Source: CAYUIS01 sp964444825 (GTDB taxonomy: Bacteria; Chloroflexota; Anaerolineae; B4-G1). Taken from it: a stretch of 47,465 nt of DNA. The stretch is from the NCBI GenBank assembly GCA_964444825.1, contig CAYUIS010000021.1, positions 1 through 47,465 on the forward strand. Reading direction: 5' to 3'. The notes beneath the pieces are model-generated. The model saw only the letters and a program-made list of their open reading frames with translations, did not search any database and had not been told where the DNA came from. Both the position numbers and the translations under genes were made by a program. Numbering within the stretch: the first letter of the stretch is position 1; each line of letters begins with the position of its first letter. Positions 46,212 through 47,465 of the stretch are shown one piece after another.

Positions 46212-46745
46212 TCATCGCTGAGTAGTGGGCCAGTCGGGCAAGAGCACGCTGGAGGTGCTGCCCTCGCCGGAGCTGCTGCGGACGGTGACGTCGCCCCCGT
46301 GGGCGCGGGCCAGCTCGCGGGCGATGGCCAACCCCAGACCGGCCCCTCCCAGTTCCTGGCTGCGGGCCCGGTCCACCCGGTAGAAGCGATCAAAGATGTG
46401 TGGCAGGTGCTCGGCGGGGATGCCCGGCCCGCTATCGGCGACGGCGATCTGTATCCCACCGCTCCCTCCCTTGACGCGATGAGCGCTCAACCGTACCCGA
46501 CCCGAAGGGGTGTACTTGATGGCATTGTCCAGCAGGTTGAGCACGATCTGGGTCACTACATCTGGGTCAACGCTGCATCCTCGATCTATCTTGCGCCGCA
46601 GGTAGCGGATGTACACGTCCACCACGTTGGACGTGGTGAGAAAAGCATAGTCCCACACGTGTTCGGTGATCTGGGTGCGGCTGAGAACTTGGCGAGGATG
46701 GCGCATCAGGAACTCGAGCAGCGCATACTCACGCAGAATGTGCAA
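46212..46745 (-). pseudogene. Chimeric remnant: response-regulator DNA-binding domain fused to a histidine-kinase ATPase domain
   Basis: 177 codons. Residues 1-54 are most of an OmpR-type winged helix (REYALLEFLMRHPRQVLSRTQ, VWDYAF, VDVYIRYLRRKID). From about residue 59 the frame continues as a kinase HATPase domain with N-box (IVLNLLDNAIKYTP), G1 DSGPGIP and G2 GAGLGL, ending normally. The receiver, the end of the winged helix, and the sensor, HAMP and HisKA parts are absent. It looks like an in-frame deletion between adjacent rr and hk genes. It opens at a TTG (46745) with AGAGGAG seven bases upstream, so it could still be translated. An upstream TAG in frame blocks a longer start. Alternatively the junction is an assembly error. 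Confidence 0.75.
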
Positions 46746-46768
46746 GTCGACGCTCCTCTACTGCTGTG

Positions 46769-47443
46769 TCAATCGAGAACCGATGGCCTGTACACGTACA
46801 TGGCTACCAGCAAGCAAAGGCCTCCCACTGCCAGGGATGCTAACACATCGCTGGGATAGTGTACGCCCAGGTAAACCCGGCTCAGGCTCACCAGACCGAC
46901 CCACAGCCCGACAACGATCCACAGAGCAGCCCGCCGCCATCCACTCAGCCGCCGTCCTTTAAGCCACGCCAGCAAGCCGCCCAAGGTCACAACGGTCAGC
47001 GTGTGACCACTGGGAAAGCTCCAGCCTCCGGCCCGGGTCAGCCAAGGGAACAGGTCAGGTCGAGAGCGGGCAAAGAGGAGCTTGAGTATTTGCCCCAACG
47101 CCGCGCTGGCTGCCATGGTAATCATCAGAACACGGGCCTCTGCCCGTTGTCCGGCCTTCCGCCACCAGTGGATGCCCAGCCCTGCCGTCACTCCGGCCGC
47201 TACCACGGCAGACCCGGTGGCCGTGATGGCCCACATAATCGCCGTCAGCCAGGGCGACGCTAGGCGATGCAAAGCCTCCATCACCAGGCGGTCGAAGACA
47301 AATCCCTCTCCTGCCTGCACATCGCCTGCCAGTTCAGCAAACGTGTAGAGGAACGCAGCAGCCAGGGCCAGACCTACCAGCCACATCAACAATCTATGCC
47401 CCGAGGTCATCCCGGACGACAACGTTTGACTGGGTTTATCCAT
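46769..47443 (-). CDS. PAP2-family membrane phosphatase
   Basis: 224 aa, five to six membrane helices. All three phosphatase motifs are present: K121-x6-R128-P129 (KLLFARSRP), PSGH (144-147) and SR-x5-H-x3-D (S188, R189, H195, D199). Relatives dephosphorylate undecaprenyl diphosphate or phosphatidylglycerol phosphate on the outer membrane face, so lipid-carrier recycling is a reasonable guess. ATG 47443 is preferred; the frame is open to the window edge and an earlier start is possible. The chimeric remnant begins 23 nt after its stop. Confidence 0.88.
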   Translation of the reverse strand: MDKPSQTLSSGMTSGHRLLMWLVGLALAAAFLYTFAELAGDVQAGEGFVFDRLVMEALHRLASPWLTAIMWAITATGSAVVAAGVTAGLGIHWWRKAGQRAEARVLMITMAASAALGQILKLLFARSRPDLFPWLTRAGGWSFPSGHTLTVVTLGGLLAWLKGRRLSGWRRAALWIVVGLWVGLVSLSRVYLGVHYPSDVLASLAVGGLCLLVAMYVYRPSVLD

Positions 47444-47465
47444 TCTTTCCACAAGGCACACCTTA

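Overview
The window is about 47.5 kb of GC-rich, gene-dense bacterial chromosome. It has no phage genes and no intact transposase. Gene content suggests Chloroflexota, probably an Anaerolineae-like lineage. This is inferred from family content and not from a marker gene: large MoxR/VWA/BatD clusters, a GldG-type ABC permease fusion with a DUF4340 partner, SIMPL and DUF6036 proteins, a 4-fold beta-flower protein, and an intergenic repeat of the CGTCATTGCGAGG type.

Layout. (1) 1-4187, minus strand: a tightly spaced mgtE - rnd - beta-CASP hydrolase - ppa operon, with a clear sigma-70-type promoter upstream of mgtE. (2) 4404-6059, plus: three small heat-shock proteins. The first has a strongly structured 5' leader, and a roughly 160-bp inverted-repeat element lies between the second and third. 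(3) 6286-7269, plus: a patatin-like lipase. (4) 7390-22815, plus: a 15-kb cluster of VWA (Bat-like), HtpG, poly-Q TPR lipoprotein, BatD, ABC ATPase, ABC permease::GldG fusion, DUF4340, TPR/SH3 lipoprotein, MoxR, DUF58, a BatD-like anchor and a second VWA. It looks like an envelope-associated MoxR/VWA chaperone system built around a GldAFG-like transporter. (5) 22874-24476, plus: a hydantoinase-like amidohydrolase followed by a truncated IorA remnant. (6) 24473-38723, minus: a long operon reading rmd - gmd - phosphohexomutase - TatD - polyprenyl synthase - GT2 - [GT-C + GT4] twice - beta-flower protein - membrane protein. It begins at a near-consensus promoter and probably makes and polymerises a GDP-6-deoxyhexose-containing glycan on a polyprenyl carrier. 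(7) 38864-44026, plus: an OmpR-type response regulator, a PhoR-like histidine kinase with a Pho-box-like operator, a SIMPL protein and a membrane zinc-ribbon protein. (8) 44204-45883, plus: tRNA-Phe, then a gene-free stretch holding a highly structured RNA that ends in an intrinsic terminator, then a two-gene pair ending in a DUF6036 nucleotidyltransferase. (9) 45884-47443: gene debris, an RR-HK chimeric remnant and a PAP2 phosphatase, both minus.

Cross-cutting observations. Three plus-strand promoters (before the first VWA gene, the response regulator and the kinase) place the -10 hexamer only 8-9 nt before the start codon, so these mRNAs are probably leaderless. Several degraded loci (IorA remnant, RR-HK chimera, 45.9-46.2 kb debris) show recent deletion. 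The most novel-looking items are the structured RNA with mutually exclusive terminator and anti-terminator pairings in front of the nucleotidyltransferase pair, the composite MoxR/GldG/Hsp90 cluster, and the RR-HK chimera. All functions are read from sequence motifs without database searches.
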